From Corynebacterium sp. MSK008 (lineage in GTDB: Bacteria; Actinomycetota; Actinomycetes; Mycobacteriales; Mycobacteriaceae): DNA of 64,000 nt. Position 1 is the stretch's first letter, and each line of letters begins with the position of its first letter. The DNA lies in NCBI RefSeq assembly GCF_030232585.1, contig NZ_JASPJX010000009.1, positions 1 through 64,000 of the forward strand, in the 5' to 3' direction. Of this stretch, positions 56,992 to 64,000 are shown in pieces. The notes beneath the pieces were generated by a model. The model saw nothing but the letters and a program-made list of their open reading frames with translations, was not told the origin of the DNA and did not search any database. A program made the translations under genes and the position numbers.

Positions 56992-57135
56992 TTACAGCAC
57001 TGCCCAGGGCAGCGGCGTGCCTGCCGTCTCTAGGTCGCGCAGTTCTTGTGCTGCACCCGGATCGGCGTCCTCGCCGTCGATGCCGTCGGCGAGCTGGTAG
57101 AGCAGTTCCAGGTCGGTGTGGGTGATGTCGCGCAT
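56992..57135 (-). CDS. 47-residue acidic small protein
   Basis: A short frame beginning MRDITHTDLELLYQLADGID and ending GTPLPWAVL. ATG at 57135 has a perfect AAGGAGG 6 nt upstream. The protein is acidic (many Asp/Glu), helical in its first half, with no signal or membrane segment. A hairpin CGGATTG-GTGGT-CAATCCG (57152-57170) lies immediately upstream of the ribosome site. It lies between ssb and the DUF4192 gene on the same strand. Family unknown. Confidence 0.68.
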   Translation of the reverse strand: MRDITHTDLELLYQLADGIDGEDADPGAAQELRDLETAGTPLPWAVL

Positions 57136-57251
57136 CACGTGCCTCCTTGTTCGGATTGGTGGTCAATCCGTCTGTTGGAGACAGCTCTGCTGTCTAGGGG
57201 TCGCTCCCCTGCCTCGTTGAAGTGTCTGCTGTCGCAAGCCACGGCCGACGA

Positions 57252-57288
57252 GAAAAAAAAGAAACCCCGTTGCATCGCTGCAACGGGG
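57252..57288 (-). terminator. Terminator of the DUF4192 gene
   Basis: CCCCGTTGCA (57265-57274) pairs with TGCAACGGGG (57279-57288); TTTCTTTTTTTT follows on the minus strand. Confidence 0.9.
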
Positions 57289-57297
57289 TGTGTGGTG

Positions 57298-58320
57298 CTA
57301 CTCGGTGAACAAGATCGTGCGGGTCTTCTCGGCGCCCTCGCGGACGAGTTCGACCATCCGCTCGCCTTGGCCGATGTCGGTCAGCTTCGCCACCAACGAC
57401 GGGAAGTTCTCGTCTGGCCCGATCTCGGTGGCTCGGTGCGCGGCCACGCCAGCTAGTCCCGGCTGGCCTGTGGCGTGCGCAAGCACGGCAACCGTGGTGG
57501 TGAGCTGCGCGCGCATCCCTGGCCAGCTGGTCGGGACAGCACGCATAACCTGCTCCGCGAACCGTAGGCCCGCCTGCGGGTCATCGAGCAGCGCCGCGAG
57601 CAGCGCGTCTCGCAAGCGCGGCGTGGTGAAGCATTTCAGCGCCGATCGAACAGCGCGCGTGCTCGGCTGGGTTATTCCTGCCGCCGCCTGCTCGTATTCA
57701 CGCTGCAGCACGTCGGAGAACATGGGCGGGATATACGCCAGCGCGTCTTCGATGATGTCGGCGTGCTCGGCAGCGTCGATGCCGTGATCGGTGCTGTTCA
57801 GGCGTGCCTCGATGTCGTCTTTGCTCGGCTCCGGCAGCTCGCCGGTGTGCTCTAGCATCTGCCGCAGCGCCGCCGATGCGGCGACCTCGCCGACAACGCC
57901 GTGGCGCGGCTCGTCGATGAGCGGATGGTGGTACACAGACCACCACGCAGCCCCGGTGACGATCTCGGGCACTTGCACCACCCCGAGCAGCGGCGGTAGG
58001 TGCACTGCCCCACTAGTGAGATACGTGGCCGTCTCGTCAAAGACCGGCTGCGCAATGTCATCGCTGATCATGTACGCGATAACAGCGTCGAGTTCGAGGT
58101 GGTGGACCCACGCTGCGAACCGCTCGCGACTCTCGGTGAGCTTCTCCACGGCCTCGTCCAGATCGAACCGCGCGACCGGGCCGAGGCGGACGGTGTCGAC
58201 GCCCTCGTCGTCGACGAAGAACGCGAGGATCAGCGAGTTGTTCGGGTAGAAGCCGAGGATGCCGGGGAGGTTCGCGAGGATCTCGCCGTGAGATGCAAGC
58301 GTGTGGGAATGAGTGGACAT
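57298..58320 (-). CDS. DUF4192-family protein
   Basis: 340-residue cytoplasmic protein from ATG at 58320 (AAAGGAG 7 nt upstream). The N-terminal half is typical DUF4192: HGEILANLPGILGFYPNNSLILAFFVDDEG, then LDLDEAVEKL-like and AYMISDD. The C-terminal half is helical and includes ARLAFAEQVM-like LRFAEQVMRAVPTSW. Function unknown; the family is actinobacterial. A leader hairpin GAATACGGG/CCCGTATTC (58339-58371) lies directly before its ribosome site. Confidence 0.88.
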   Translation of the reverse strand: MSTHSHTLASHGEILANLPGILGFYPNNSLILAFFVDDEGVDTVRLGPVARFDLDEAVEKLTESRERFAAWVHHLELDAVIAYMISDDIAQPVFDETATYLTSGAVHLPPLLGVVQVPEIVTGAAWWSVYHHPLIDEPRHGVVGEVAASAALRQMLEHTGELPEPSKDDIEARLNSTDHGIDAAEHADIIEDALAYIPPMFSDVLQREYEQAAAGITQPSTRAVRSALKCFTTPRLRDALLAALLDDPQAGLRFAEQVMRAVPTSWPGMRAQLTTTVAVLAHATGQPGLAGVAAHRATEIGPDENFPSLVAKLTDIGQGERMVELVREGAEKTRTILFTE

Positions 58321-58428
58321 GGCAGTGCTCCTTTGCACGAATACGGGGTGAACGTGGTCAATCCCGTATTCAGTCCGGCTCTGCCGGTCGCAGGCGTATC
58401 CCCGCAGTGCAGTGCCTTTGTGCGCTCG

Positions 58429-58481
58429 GCGTCGCTAGCGCAGCCTGATGCTCGCTCGCTGGGTGCGAGCGCTAGCGACGC
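58429..58481. repeat. Nested inverted repeat
   Basis: GCGTCGCTAGCGC (58429-58441) and GCGCTAGCGACGC (58469-58481) are a perfect 13-bp inverted repeat; the 27-nt interior holds a smaller one, GCTCGC/GCGAGC. It lies between the DUF4192 gene and the HNH remnant. Confidence 0.8.
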
Positions 58482-58511
58482 AGCATTGTTAGATCCCCGC
58501 GTCGCCGCTGG

Positions 58512-58733
58512 TTAAGCGTTACCTTTGGCGCGGTTGTGAGACTTGCACAGCAGTTCGCAGTTGCTTTCCTCGAACTGCCGACTCCCGTGGCGTTCCTTCG
58601 TTGCTGCCGTCCTAGCAATCACTAAGCAATGCACCGAAAACCTGCGCCGCGTCGTTGGAGCGTCGCAGTTCCGTTTGGTGCAGGATTTTGACCCTAGTGC
58701 ACCAGCTAGTGCACCAAATGGCGATCCGATCAC
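58512..58733 (-). pseudogene. HNH endonuclease remnant
   Basis: The last 25 codons (RHGSRQFEESNCELLCKSHNRAKGNA) look like the end of an HNH nuclease (N..LLC..HNR.K), but the residues before it do not supply the first conserved His pair, and the frame starts inside a tandem repeat, CTAGTGCACCA twice at 58694-58716. Probably the C-terminal stump of a nuclease gene lost with its element. Confidence 0.55.
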
Positions 58734-58742
58734 AAAATGAAG

Positions 58743-58778
58743 AAGGCCCCTACCAGCGTTTCCACTGGTAGGGGCCTT
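58743..58778 (-). terminator. Terminator of the tRNA-Met gene
   Basis: AAGGCCCCTACCAG (58743-58756) and CTGGTAGGGGCCTT (58765-58778) form a perfect 14-bp stem, 7 bp past the tRNA 3' end. Confidence 0.85.
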
Positions 58779-58785
58779 ATCTTAG

Positions 58786-58859
58786 TAGCGGGGGCTGGAT
58801 TCGAACCAACGACCTCTGGGTTATGAGCCCAGCGAGCTACCGAGCTGCTCCACCCCGCG
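58786..58859 (-). tRNA. Initiator tRNA-Met (CAT)
   Basis: 74 nt without CCA. The 5' end CGCGGGGTGGAGCAG, anticodon loop GGGCTCATAACCC with three G-C pairs in the anticodon stem, and T arm GGTTCGAATCC are clear. The first base C1 faces U72, an unpaired acceptor end, and the GGG/CCC stem is the hallmark of the initiator. The 3' CCA is not encoded (CTA follows). Confidence 0.95.
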
Positions 58860-58929
58860 TCGGGCGTTTATGTGATTATCGCCTGTCGCCGTAACCGGCA
58901 ACGTGGAATTACTATACATACACCAACTA

Positions 58930-58976
58930 ATAGCGCCAAACCTCCTGTTCAACGGTGGTTTGGCGCTATCGTTTTT
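58930..58976. terminator. Hairpin between UPF0182 gene and tRNA-Met
   Basis: ATAGCGCCAAACC (58930-58942) pairs perfectly with GGTTTGGCGCTAT (58957-58969). A T-run (CGTTTTT) follows on the plus strand, while both neighbouring genes are on the minus strand, so its direction is uncertain. Confidence 0.6.
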
Positions 58977-59018
58977 GCTTTCAGGTGGCGCGCTGACGCG
59001 AGCCGTGCTTACCGGGCC

Positions 59019-61985
59019 TTACTGCGCCCGCTGGTACTCCTCCACCGCACGGTCCAGGCGGTCCAGGGCGCGGCCGTACTCCTCGAAGGAGCCGTCGCGG
59101 GCGCTCTCCAGGTTGCGCAGGGCGTCGTTGATGTTGTTCATCGCCTCGTCCTTGTTCACCTGCGGAGCGTCCTCGCTGCCCTCCGGCTGGGCCTCGCCTT
59201 CCGGCTTCGCCTCCTGGTTCCCACCTTCCGGCTTGGCGTCGTCCTGGTTCTCGTCCACAACGTCGATGTCCTGGGCAGCCTCCGAGTGGATGCCAACCTG
59301 GTCAAGCGCCTGGGAGATCGTCGGGGCGTAGCCCACCTGGCCGCGGTAGAACACCAGCACGCGCAGCAGCTTCGGGAAGGCCGATGCCTGGTCCTTGCGC
59401 TGCGAGTAGATCGGCTCGACGTAGAGGATCTCGCCGCCGCCCACCGGCAGGGTGAGCAAGTTGCCGTTCTTCAGGTCGTTGGTGCCCTCCCACAGCGTGC
59501 GGTCGCGGGCGACCTGGTCGGAAGACATCAGGGCGTCCTGCGCCTGCTTCGGGCCCTGGGTCTGCTTGTTCGTCGGCAGCACGCGCACGGTGATGTCGCC
59601 GTAGGTCTCCGGGTCGGAGGACACCGCCATGTGCGCGGACAGGAACTCGCGGTTCAAGCCGCGGAACGGGGTGATCAGCTGGAAGGAGGCCTTGTCGGTC
59701 TCCGGGTCGGCCGCCACCACGTAGTACGGCGGCTGGTTCAGCTGCCCGCGGCCCTCCGGTGCGGTCGGGTCGTTCGGCACGGACCAGAAGGCGTCGTTGT
59801 TGAAGAACACGCCCGGGTCATCCACGTGGTAGCGCGCCAGCAGGTCGCGCTGGACCTTGAACAGATCCTCCGGGTAACGCAGGTGCTCGCGAAGCGAATC
59901 CGAGATGTCGGATGCCGGGCGCACCGTGTCCGGGAACACACCCTGCCAGGCCTTGAGCACCGGGTCGGTTTCGTCGAAGGCGTAGAGCTCCACGGAGCCG
60001 TCGTAGGCGTCCACGGTGGCCTTGACGGAGTTGCGGATGTAGCCGACGTTGTCGGTGATCAGGCGCTGGGTGGTGCCGTCCGGGTTCAGCGCGTCCTGAG
60101 TGGTGTCCTGCAGGGAGGTGCGCGTGGAGTACGGCATCTGGGACAGCGTGGTGTAGCCGTCCACGATCCACTTCACGCGGCCGTCCACCACGGCCGGGTA
60201 AGTCTTGGAGTCCGTGGTCAGCCACGGGGCGACCTTCTCCACACGAGTGCGCGGGTCACGGTCGTAGAGCACCTTGGAGTCGCCGCCGACGCGGTCGGAC
60301 AGCAGGAAATTGAGCTCCTGGTATTTCACCGTGTAGGCGAGGCGGTTGAAGATGTTGCCGATGTCCACGCCGCCCTTGCCGTCGTAGGTGTAGGTGGAGT
60401 TGTCCGTGTCGTACTCCACCGGGCCCTGGCCGGTCTCGCCCACAATGGCGTAGTCCAAGCCGTCCTCGGCAGAGGCGATCACCGGGCCGTAGTAGATGCG
60501 CGGCTCGTCGACCTTGATGCCCAGCTCTTCTGCGTCCTCGGAGGCCTTGGCGGCGGCGTTGGATTGCAGGTCGGACACCGTGAAGATGGGCAGGCCGCCG
60601 CGGGTGGAGCCGGCGTCCTGCGCCGCCTCGTCCACGGTGTTGGCCTGGGCAGCGATAAACCCGTTGCCGTGGGTGTACACCGTGTGGCGGTTAATCCAGT
60701 CCTGCTGGTTCTCACTCAGCGCGTTCGGATCCATCTCGCGGGCCGCAACCACGAAGTCGCGCAGTTCGCCGTCCACCTCGTAGCGGTCCATGGCCAGCTG
60801 GTCCGGGAAGCCGTAGAAGTTACGCAGCTGCTGGTTCTGGGTAAACGTCGGAGAGATGATCTCCGGGTCCAAAAGGCGCAGGTTCGAAATCGTGGCCGCG
60901 TCGGAGGCGACATCGGAGTTGGAGGTGTTGCCTGCGCCCCAGTCCTCCAGGTAGGTCACGTTGTCGTCCGTAAGCCCGTACGCCTCGCGGGTGGCCTCGA
61001 TGTTGCGGCCGATGTATTCGTACTCCTTGGCCTGGCGGTTGGGCTTGACGGAGAACTGCTCCATCAGCGCCGGCCAGACGTTGCCCACCACCAGGGAGGA
61101 CAGCAGCATGAGCACGGTGGCCAGCACGGGGATGCGGAAGTCGCGGTAGACGATGGAGGCGAAGAACGCCGCGGCCACCACAACTGCAATGACGGTGAGG
61201 ATGATCTTCGCCGGCAGCATCGCGTTGACGGTGGTGTAGGAGGCACCGGTGAAAATGTCGTTTTTGCCGTAGAGCAGGTAGTAGCGCTCCAGCCAGTAGC
61301 TCACAGCCTTCAGCAGCATCCACAGGCCAGCGGTGACGGCGAGCTGAATGCGCGCGTCCTTGCTAATAAAGCCGGAGATGCCGGAGACCTTGTTGCCGAT
61401 GCGGATGCCGCCCAGCAGGTAGTGGCCCACCGCGGCGACCAAAAACGCCACCAGCAGCAGCATGGACAGCGTGTCCACCACTGCGGAGATGCCGGGCAGG
61501 GTAAACGCGTAGAAGCCTAAGTCCTTGCCAAACTGCGCGTCGGTGGAGCCGAACTCGCCGCCGTTGAACCAGAGCATGAACACGCGCCACATGCGCTGGC
61601 CGGCCAGGCCGGACAGGATGGCCACGACAACCGGCACCCACACCAGCATGCCGCGCACGCTCTGCTGCACCTGCTGGCGGTACTGGGCGGCCTGGTCGAA
61701 CGGCGTGGCTTGCTCCTGGGGCCTGCCGCGCCACGCAAGCCGGGCGGCAATCCAGGTGATCGCGCCGCCGATCAGCGCGAAGATGACAAACAGCACCATG
61801 CGGACCAAGATCACGCGGTTGAACACGCCCCTAAAGTCCACCTCCCCGAACCACAGGAAGTCGGTGTACAGCCCGACTGCCATTGGCAGGAGGAAAAGAA
61901 TGATGCCCAAGACACCGATGGTGGTTAACAACCCCTTGTTCGGTTTCTTGGCGCGTGGTTGTGGCCGATTGAGGCGGGTAGCCAA
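59019..61985 (-). CDS. UPF0182-family large membrane protein
   Basis: 988-residue protein from TTG at 61985 (AAGGAG 5 nt upstream). The N-terminal third has about seven membrane helices, starting with LTTIGVLGIILFLLPMAVGLYTDFLW; the rest (from about 320) is a large extracytoplasmic domain with HTVYTHGNGFIAAQ and GLNREFLSAHMAVSSDP, conserved in UPF0182. The C-terminus is acidic and Glu/Pro-rich, then a coiled helix. The family is found across actinobacteria and cyanobacteria with no established function. Confidence 0.93.
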   Translation of the reverse strand: MATRLNRPQPRAKKPNKGLLTTIGVLGIILFLLPMAVGLYTDFLWFGEVDFRGVFNRVILVRMVLFVIFALIGGAITWIAARLAWRGRPQEQATPFDQAAQYRQQVQQSVRGMLVWVPVVVAILSGLAGQRMWRVFMLWFNGGEFGSTDAQFGKDLGFYAFTLPGISAVVDTLSMLLLVAFLVAAVGHYLLGGIRIGNKVSGISGFISKDARIQLAVTAGLWMLLKAVSYWLERYYLLYGKNDIFTGASYTTVNAMLPAKIILTVIAVVVAAAFFASIVYRDFRIPVLATVLMLLSSLVVGNVWPALMEQFSVKPNRQAKEYEYIGRNIEATREAYGLTDDNVTYLEDWGAGNTSNSDVASDAATISNLRLLDPEIISPTFTQNQQLRNFYGFPDQLAMDRYEVDGELRDFVVAAREMDPNALSENQQDWINRHTVYTHGNGFIAAQANTVDEAAQDAGSTRGGLPIFTVSDLQSNAAAKASEDAEELGIKVDEPRIYYGPVIASAEDGLDYAIVGETGQGPVEYDTDNSTYTYDGKGGVDIGNIFNRLAYTVKYQELNFLLSDRVGGDSKVLYDRDPRTRVEKVAPWLTTDSKTYPAVVDGRVKWIVDGYTTLSQMPYSTRTSLQDTTQDALNPDGTTQRLITDNVGYIRNSVKATVDAYDGSVELYAFDETDPVLKAWQGVFPDTVRPASDISDSLREHLRYPEDLFKVQRDLLARYHVDDPGVFFNNDAFWSVPNDPTAPEGRGQLNQPPYYVVAADPETDKASFQLITPFRGLNREFLSAHMAVSSDPETYGDITVRVLPTNKQTQGPKQAQDALMSSDQVARDRTLWEGTNDLKNGNLLTLPVGGGEILYVEPIYSQRKDQASAFPKLLRVLVFYRGQVGYAPTISQALDQVGIHSEAAQDIDVVDENQDDAKPEGGNQEAKPEGEAQPEGSEDAPQVNKDEAMNNINDALRNLESARDGSFEEYGRALDRLDRAVEEYQRAQ

Positions 61986-62070
61986 GCCTGCTCCTTAGGA
62001 ATTAGTGTGTGCAACGCAGTTAAGCTTCAAGCTTAAATAATTCAACGTCAAACTTGCCCGGAGGGTTCCC

Positions 62071-62589
62071 GTGCGCGAACAGCAAGCATTAAATAAGGCC
62101 ATGATGGAGGCCGTCGAGTTCGTCCACGCGGAGGGGTGGGACGCTCCCCCAACCTTGTTCGGCCTGGTGCCGACGCAGTTGCTTGTCGACGAGCTGGGCC
62201 ACCTCGACGACTCTTCCCCGTTAACACTGGTAGTCCAAGATCTCCCCGAGCACATCCTGCCCGGCTCCGAGGAACTGGGCGAGTACGTCTCCCGCATCGC
62301 CTGGCCGCGAGAAGTCGAAGGCGTGATCCTTGCCCAGGAGATCGTGTTCAAGGACGCCTCCGCCGGCGAGGACGCCGAGCCACGCCCGGCACGCCTGTTC
62401 TCCGGCGTGCTGCGCGAAGAGGACATCGAGCAGACGCTGCTGCAGCTGCGCTTGACCGAGGAGGAGCTTGAGGAGCGCGGCGCGTTCGCCCAGGACGACA
62501 TCGAGCTGCGCGGCGGGCCCGGCGTGGCCCCGGGCGTTGTGGCGGCGCTGCGCTACGGCCTCGAGCAGGACCCGGACGAGCTGGTTTAG
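62071..62589 (+). CDS. PPA1309-family protein
   Basis: 172-residue soluble acidic protein from GTG at 62071 (GGAGG about 6 nt upstream). It begins with a helix (QQALNKAMMEAVEFVHAEGWDAPPTLFGLVPT), which is the family opening, and contains ISRIAWPREVEG-like VSRIAWPREVEGVILAQEIVF and a C-terminal GVVAALRYGLEQDPDELV. Function unknown. In actinobacteria it is commonly next to the UPF0182 and PDZ-Lon genes, as here (recalled). Confidence 0.85.
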   Translation: MREQQALNKAMMEAVEFVHAEGWDAPPTLFGLVPTQLLVDELGHLDDSSPLTLVVQDLPEHILPGSEELGEYVSRIAWPREVEGVILAQEIVFKDASAGEDAEPRPARLFSGVLREEDIEQTLLQLRLTEEELEERGAFAQDDIELRGGPGVAPGVVAALRYGLEQDPDELV

Positions 62590-62590
62590 A

Positions 62591-63316
62591 ATGTCGGTTG
62601 TGCCTACTTCCCGCGCCTGGTCCCCTTCCGTCTCCGTCATCGCCGTCGCCACCGCCGCAGCGCTGACGCTTACGGCGTGCTCCAACGATTCCGACTCCGA
62701 GGATCCCGATACCCGCGCACCGGAGATCACCTCCACGGAGACGCTGCCGAGCGAGCCGGAGCAGACCGGCCCCGAAACCGGCGCGAGCACCGATACTGAC
62801 ACTGCAACGGTGACGTCGACGCGAAGCGAGACTGCGTCCCGCTCGGTGTCGTCTTCCACAACTGCCGCGTCCACGAAATCGTCGTCGAAGAAGACTGCTG
62901 CGGGCACGGCGGATGCGACGTCGACAAGCGGAAAGAAGCAGGAAGTTGATGCGCTGGCAGAAGTGCGCGAGCGCTTCTCCACGCTGGCGCCGGAAGAGTT
63001 CTTCGACCAGTTCGACGACTGCGCCGCTGGCGGTTTGAGCGGCTCCTTCGACTGCTCCGGCGAGGGCGTCGGCCAATTCCAGTTCTTCGACTCCGACTCC
63101 AAGGCCGCCTCCACGACGCAGCTTTTGACGGAGCTGCGCTCCTCGCGCGTAGTGGAGGACAACGGCGACCGCGTGGTGGGCTGGTCCACACTCGGCACCT
63201 CCGCGATCATCACCGTGGTGGACAACGAGGCCGGTCAGGTGATGCAGCAGCTGATCTCCACCGACCAGGACGATCCGCGCCAGCGCATCTACGACCTGGG
63301 GCTGGCCAAGCAGTAG
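62591..63316 (+). CDS. Lipoprotein of unknown function
   Basis: 241 residues from ATG at 62591, 1 bp after the previous stop. Signal with lipobox LTAC (near residue 30), a long Ser/Thr-rich low-complexity linker (about 31-115), and a C-terminal domain of about 125 residues with two Cys (DDCAAGG, FDCSGEG) and FQFFDSDSKAASTTQLL. The linker suggests that it crosses the cell wall. Co-transcribed with the PPA1309-like gene. Confidence 0.75.
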   Translation: MSVVPTSRAWSPSVSVIAVATAAALTLTACSNDSDSEDPDTRAPEITSTETLPSEPEQTGPETGASTDTDTATVTSTRSETASRSVSSSTTAASTKSSSKKTAAGTADATSTSGKKQEVDALAEVRERFSTLAPEEFFDQFDDCAAGGLSGSFDCSGEGVGQFQFFDSDSKAASTTQLLTELRSSRVVEDNGDRVVGWSTLGTSAIITVVDNEAGQVMQQLISTDQDDPRQRIYDLGLAKQ

Positions 63317-64000
63317 CTACTCGCAGGCGGGCACGTCGCGGCCCGCAGCGAAATCCTCCATCGCCTGGACAGCCTCGGCGAGGTTGTCCACCTTCGCCAC
63401 CGTCATGTGCTCGGTGTCCACGCGTGTCACGGCGCCGCAGTTGCCGCCGGGCGCCAAGAACAGCTCCGCGCCATCGTCTTCGGCGGCGCGGATCTTGTGG
63501 GTGATGCCGCCGATTGGGCCGACCTCGCCGTCCTCATTGATCGTGCCGGTGCCCGCGACAAACTTGCCGCCGTTGAGCGCACCCGGGGTGAGCTTGTCGA
63601 TGACGGCCAGGGAGAACATCATGCCGGCGCTCGGCCCGCCGATGTCGTTGAGGTTGTAGTTCACGCTGATGCCGCCGGCCGGCTCGGACGTCATGAGAAT
63701 GCCCAGCATGGGCTGGCCCTTCTCGTGCGGGTTCTCCCTCAGCTCCATCGCCTCGGTGCGTTCGTTGCCGTCGCGCTCGACGGTGACTTCGATCGTCTCG
63801 CCGGGGGTCTTGGCGCGCACGGCGGCCTGGACTTCCTGCGGTGTTTGCACCTTCTCGCCGGCAACCGCGGTGATCAGATCCTCGGGCTGCAGAAGCCCCT
63901 CGGAGGCGCTGCCTTCCATCACGTCGTGCACCACCACCGTGGTTGGGCGGTCCAAGTAGTGCATGGCCGCCACCGTCGCGGAGGCCTCGGAGGCGACAAA
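63317..64000 (-). CDS. PDZ and Lon-type serine protease (YlbL-like), partial
   Basis: C-terminal 227 residues of a membrane-anchored protease; the start lies beyond the right edge. A PDZ domain (VMEGSASEGLLQPEDLITAVAGEKV...) precedes a Lon-type S16 domain with the catalytic Ser in GGPSAGMMF and Lys in GGITHKIRAA. It probably degrades or processes envelope proteins. It is convergent with the lipoprotein gene. Confidence 0.92.
   Translation of the reverse strand, partial: FVASEASATVAAMHYLDRPTTVVVHDVMEGSASEGLLQPEDLITAVAGEKVQTPQEVQAAVRAKTPGETIEVTVERDGNERTEAMELRENPHEKGQPMLGILMTSEPAGGISVNYNLNDIGGPSAGMMFSLAVIDKLTPGALNGGKFVAGTGTINEDGEVGPIGGITHKIRAAEDDGAELFLAPGGNCGAVTRVDTEHMTVAKVDNLAEAVQAMEDFAAGRDVPACE

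Noticed and set aside
58872..61520. Very long plus-strand open frame (882 codons)
   Set aside because: It is antisense to the UPF0182 gene; its composition (Val/Arg/His/Gly-rich) is the usual G+C-driven shadow with no recognisable domain.

Overview
The window looks like chromosomal DNA of a Corynebacterium or a close relative in the Mycobacteriales (inference). Supporting signs are the high G+C content, many GTG/TTG starts with AAGGAG-type ribosome sites, a DtxR-type iron box (3937-3955), a tmRNA whose tag reads AEKNSQRDYALAA, and families typical of corynebacteria (UPF0182, PPA1309-like, DUF4192, META-domain and small secreted proteins).

Layout. 0.1-4.0 kb: an iron-siderophore ABC operon behind a DtxR box. 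4.0-7.5 kb: the end of the beta-ketoadipate pathway (thiolase, IclR regulator, two CoA-transferase subunits). 7.5-9.7 kb: three exported proteins. 9.8-12.1 kb: a luciferase-like monooxygenase and a RhuM-family gene that abuts tmRNA. 12.2-15.4 kb: tmRNA, an SDR, smpB, ftsX and ftsE. 15.6-27.3 kb: a metabolic block lying between ftsE and prfB. It holds two MpaB/DUF2236-type oxygenases, an aldehyde dehydrogenase, a phthalate-dioxygenase-reductase-like flavoprotein, a three-polypeptide biotin carboxylase and two transporters. 27.3-31.2 kb: prfB, a TPP riboswitch with thiC, and an IMPase-family phosphatase. 31.2-38.3 kb: a secreted protease, an M20 hydrolase, a DUF418 membrane protein, a GNAT acetyltransferase, a BCCT carrier and a CDF exporter. 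38.5-42.7 kb: thiE, then thiO-thiS-thiG-thiF, with a lone ectC on the opposite strand between thiE and thiO. 42.8-47.5 kb: small exported proteins, an NCS1 permease and a DJ-1/PfpI protein.

47.5-56.5 kb is an acquired region. It has an intact IS6-family element with perfect 14-bp ends, a broad-spectrum mercury locus (merR, merA, merB, a small Cys-pair membrane protein, a TlpA-like lipoprotein and a CcdA-like protein), a decayed IS481-type transposase, a NIPSNAP gene, an SMR-SMR-TetR efflux cassette flanked by near-identical 19-bp direct repeats, and a serine resolvase cut off just before an ssb terminator. 56.5-58.8 kb carries ssb, a 47-residue ORF, a DUF4192 gene and an HNH remnant beside initiator tRNA-Met. 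The right end has UPF0182, a PPA1309-like protein, a lipoprotein and a PDZ-Lon protease that runs off the window.

How the parts work together. MerB releases Hg(II) from organomercurials and MerA reduces it; the membrane and thiol genes may handle Hg or redox at the cell surface. ThiC makes the pyrimidine, ThiO/S/G/F the thiazole, and ThiE joins them. SmpB and tmRNA form the ribosome rescue pair. The least explained locus is the DUF2236/aldehyde dehydrogenase/reductase group at 15.6-21.1 kb, a candidate oxidative-cleavage pathway of unknown substrate.
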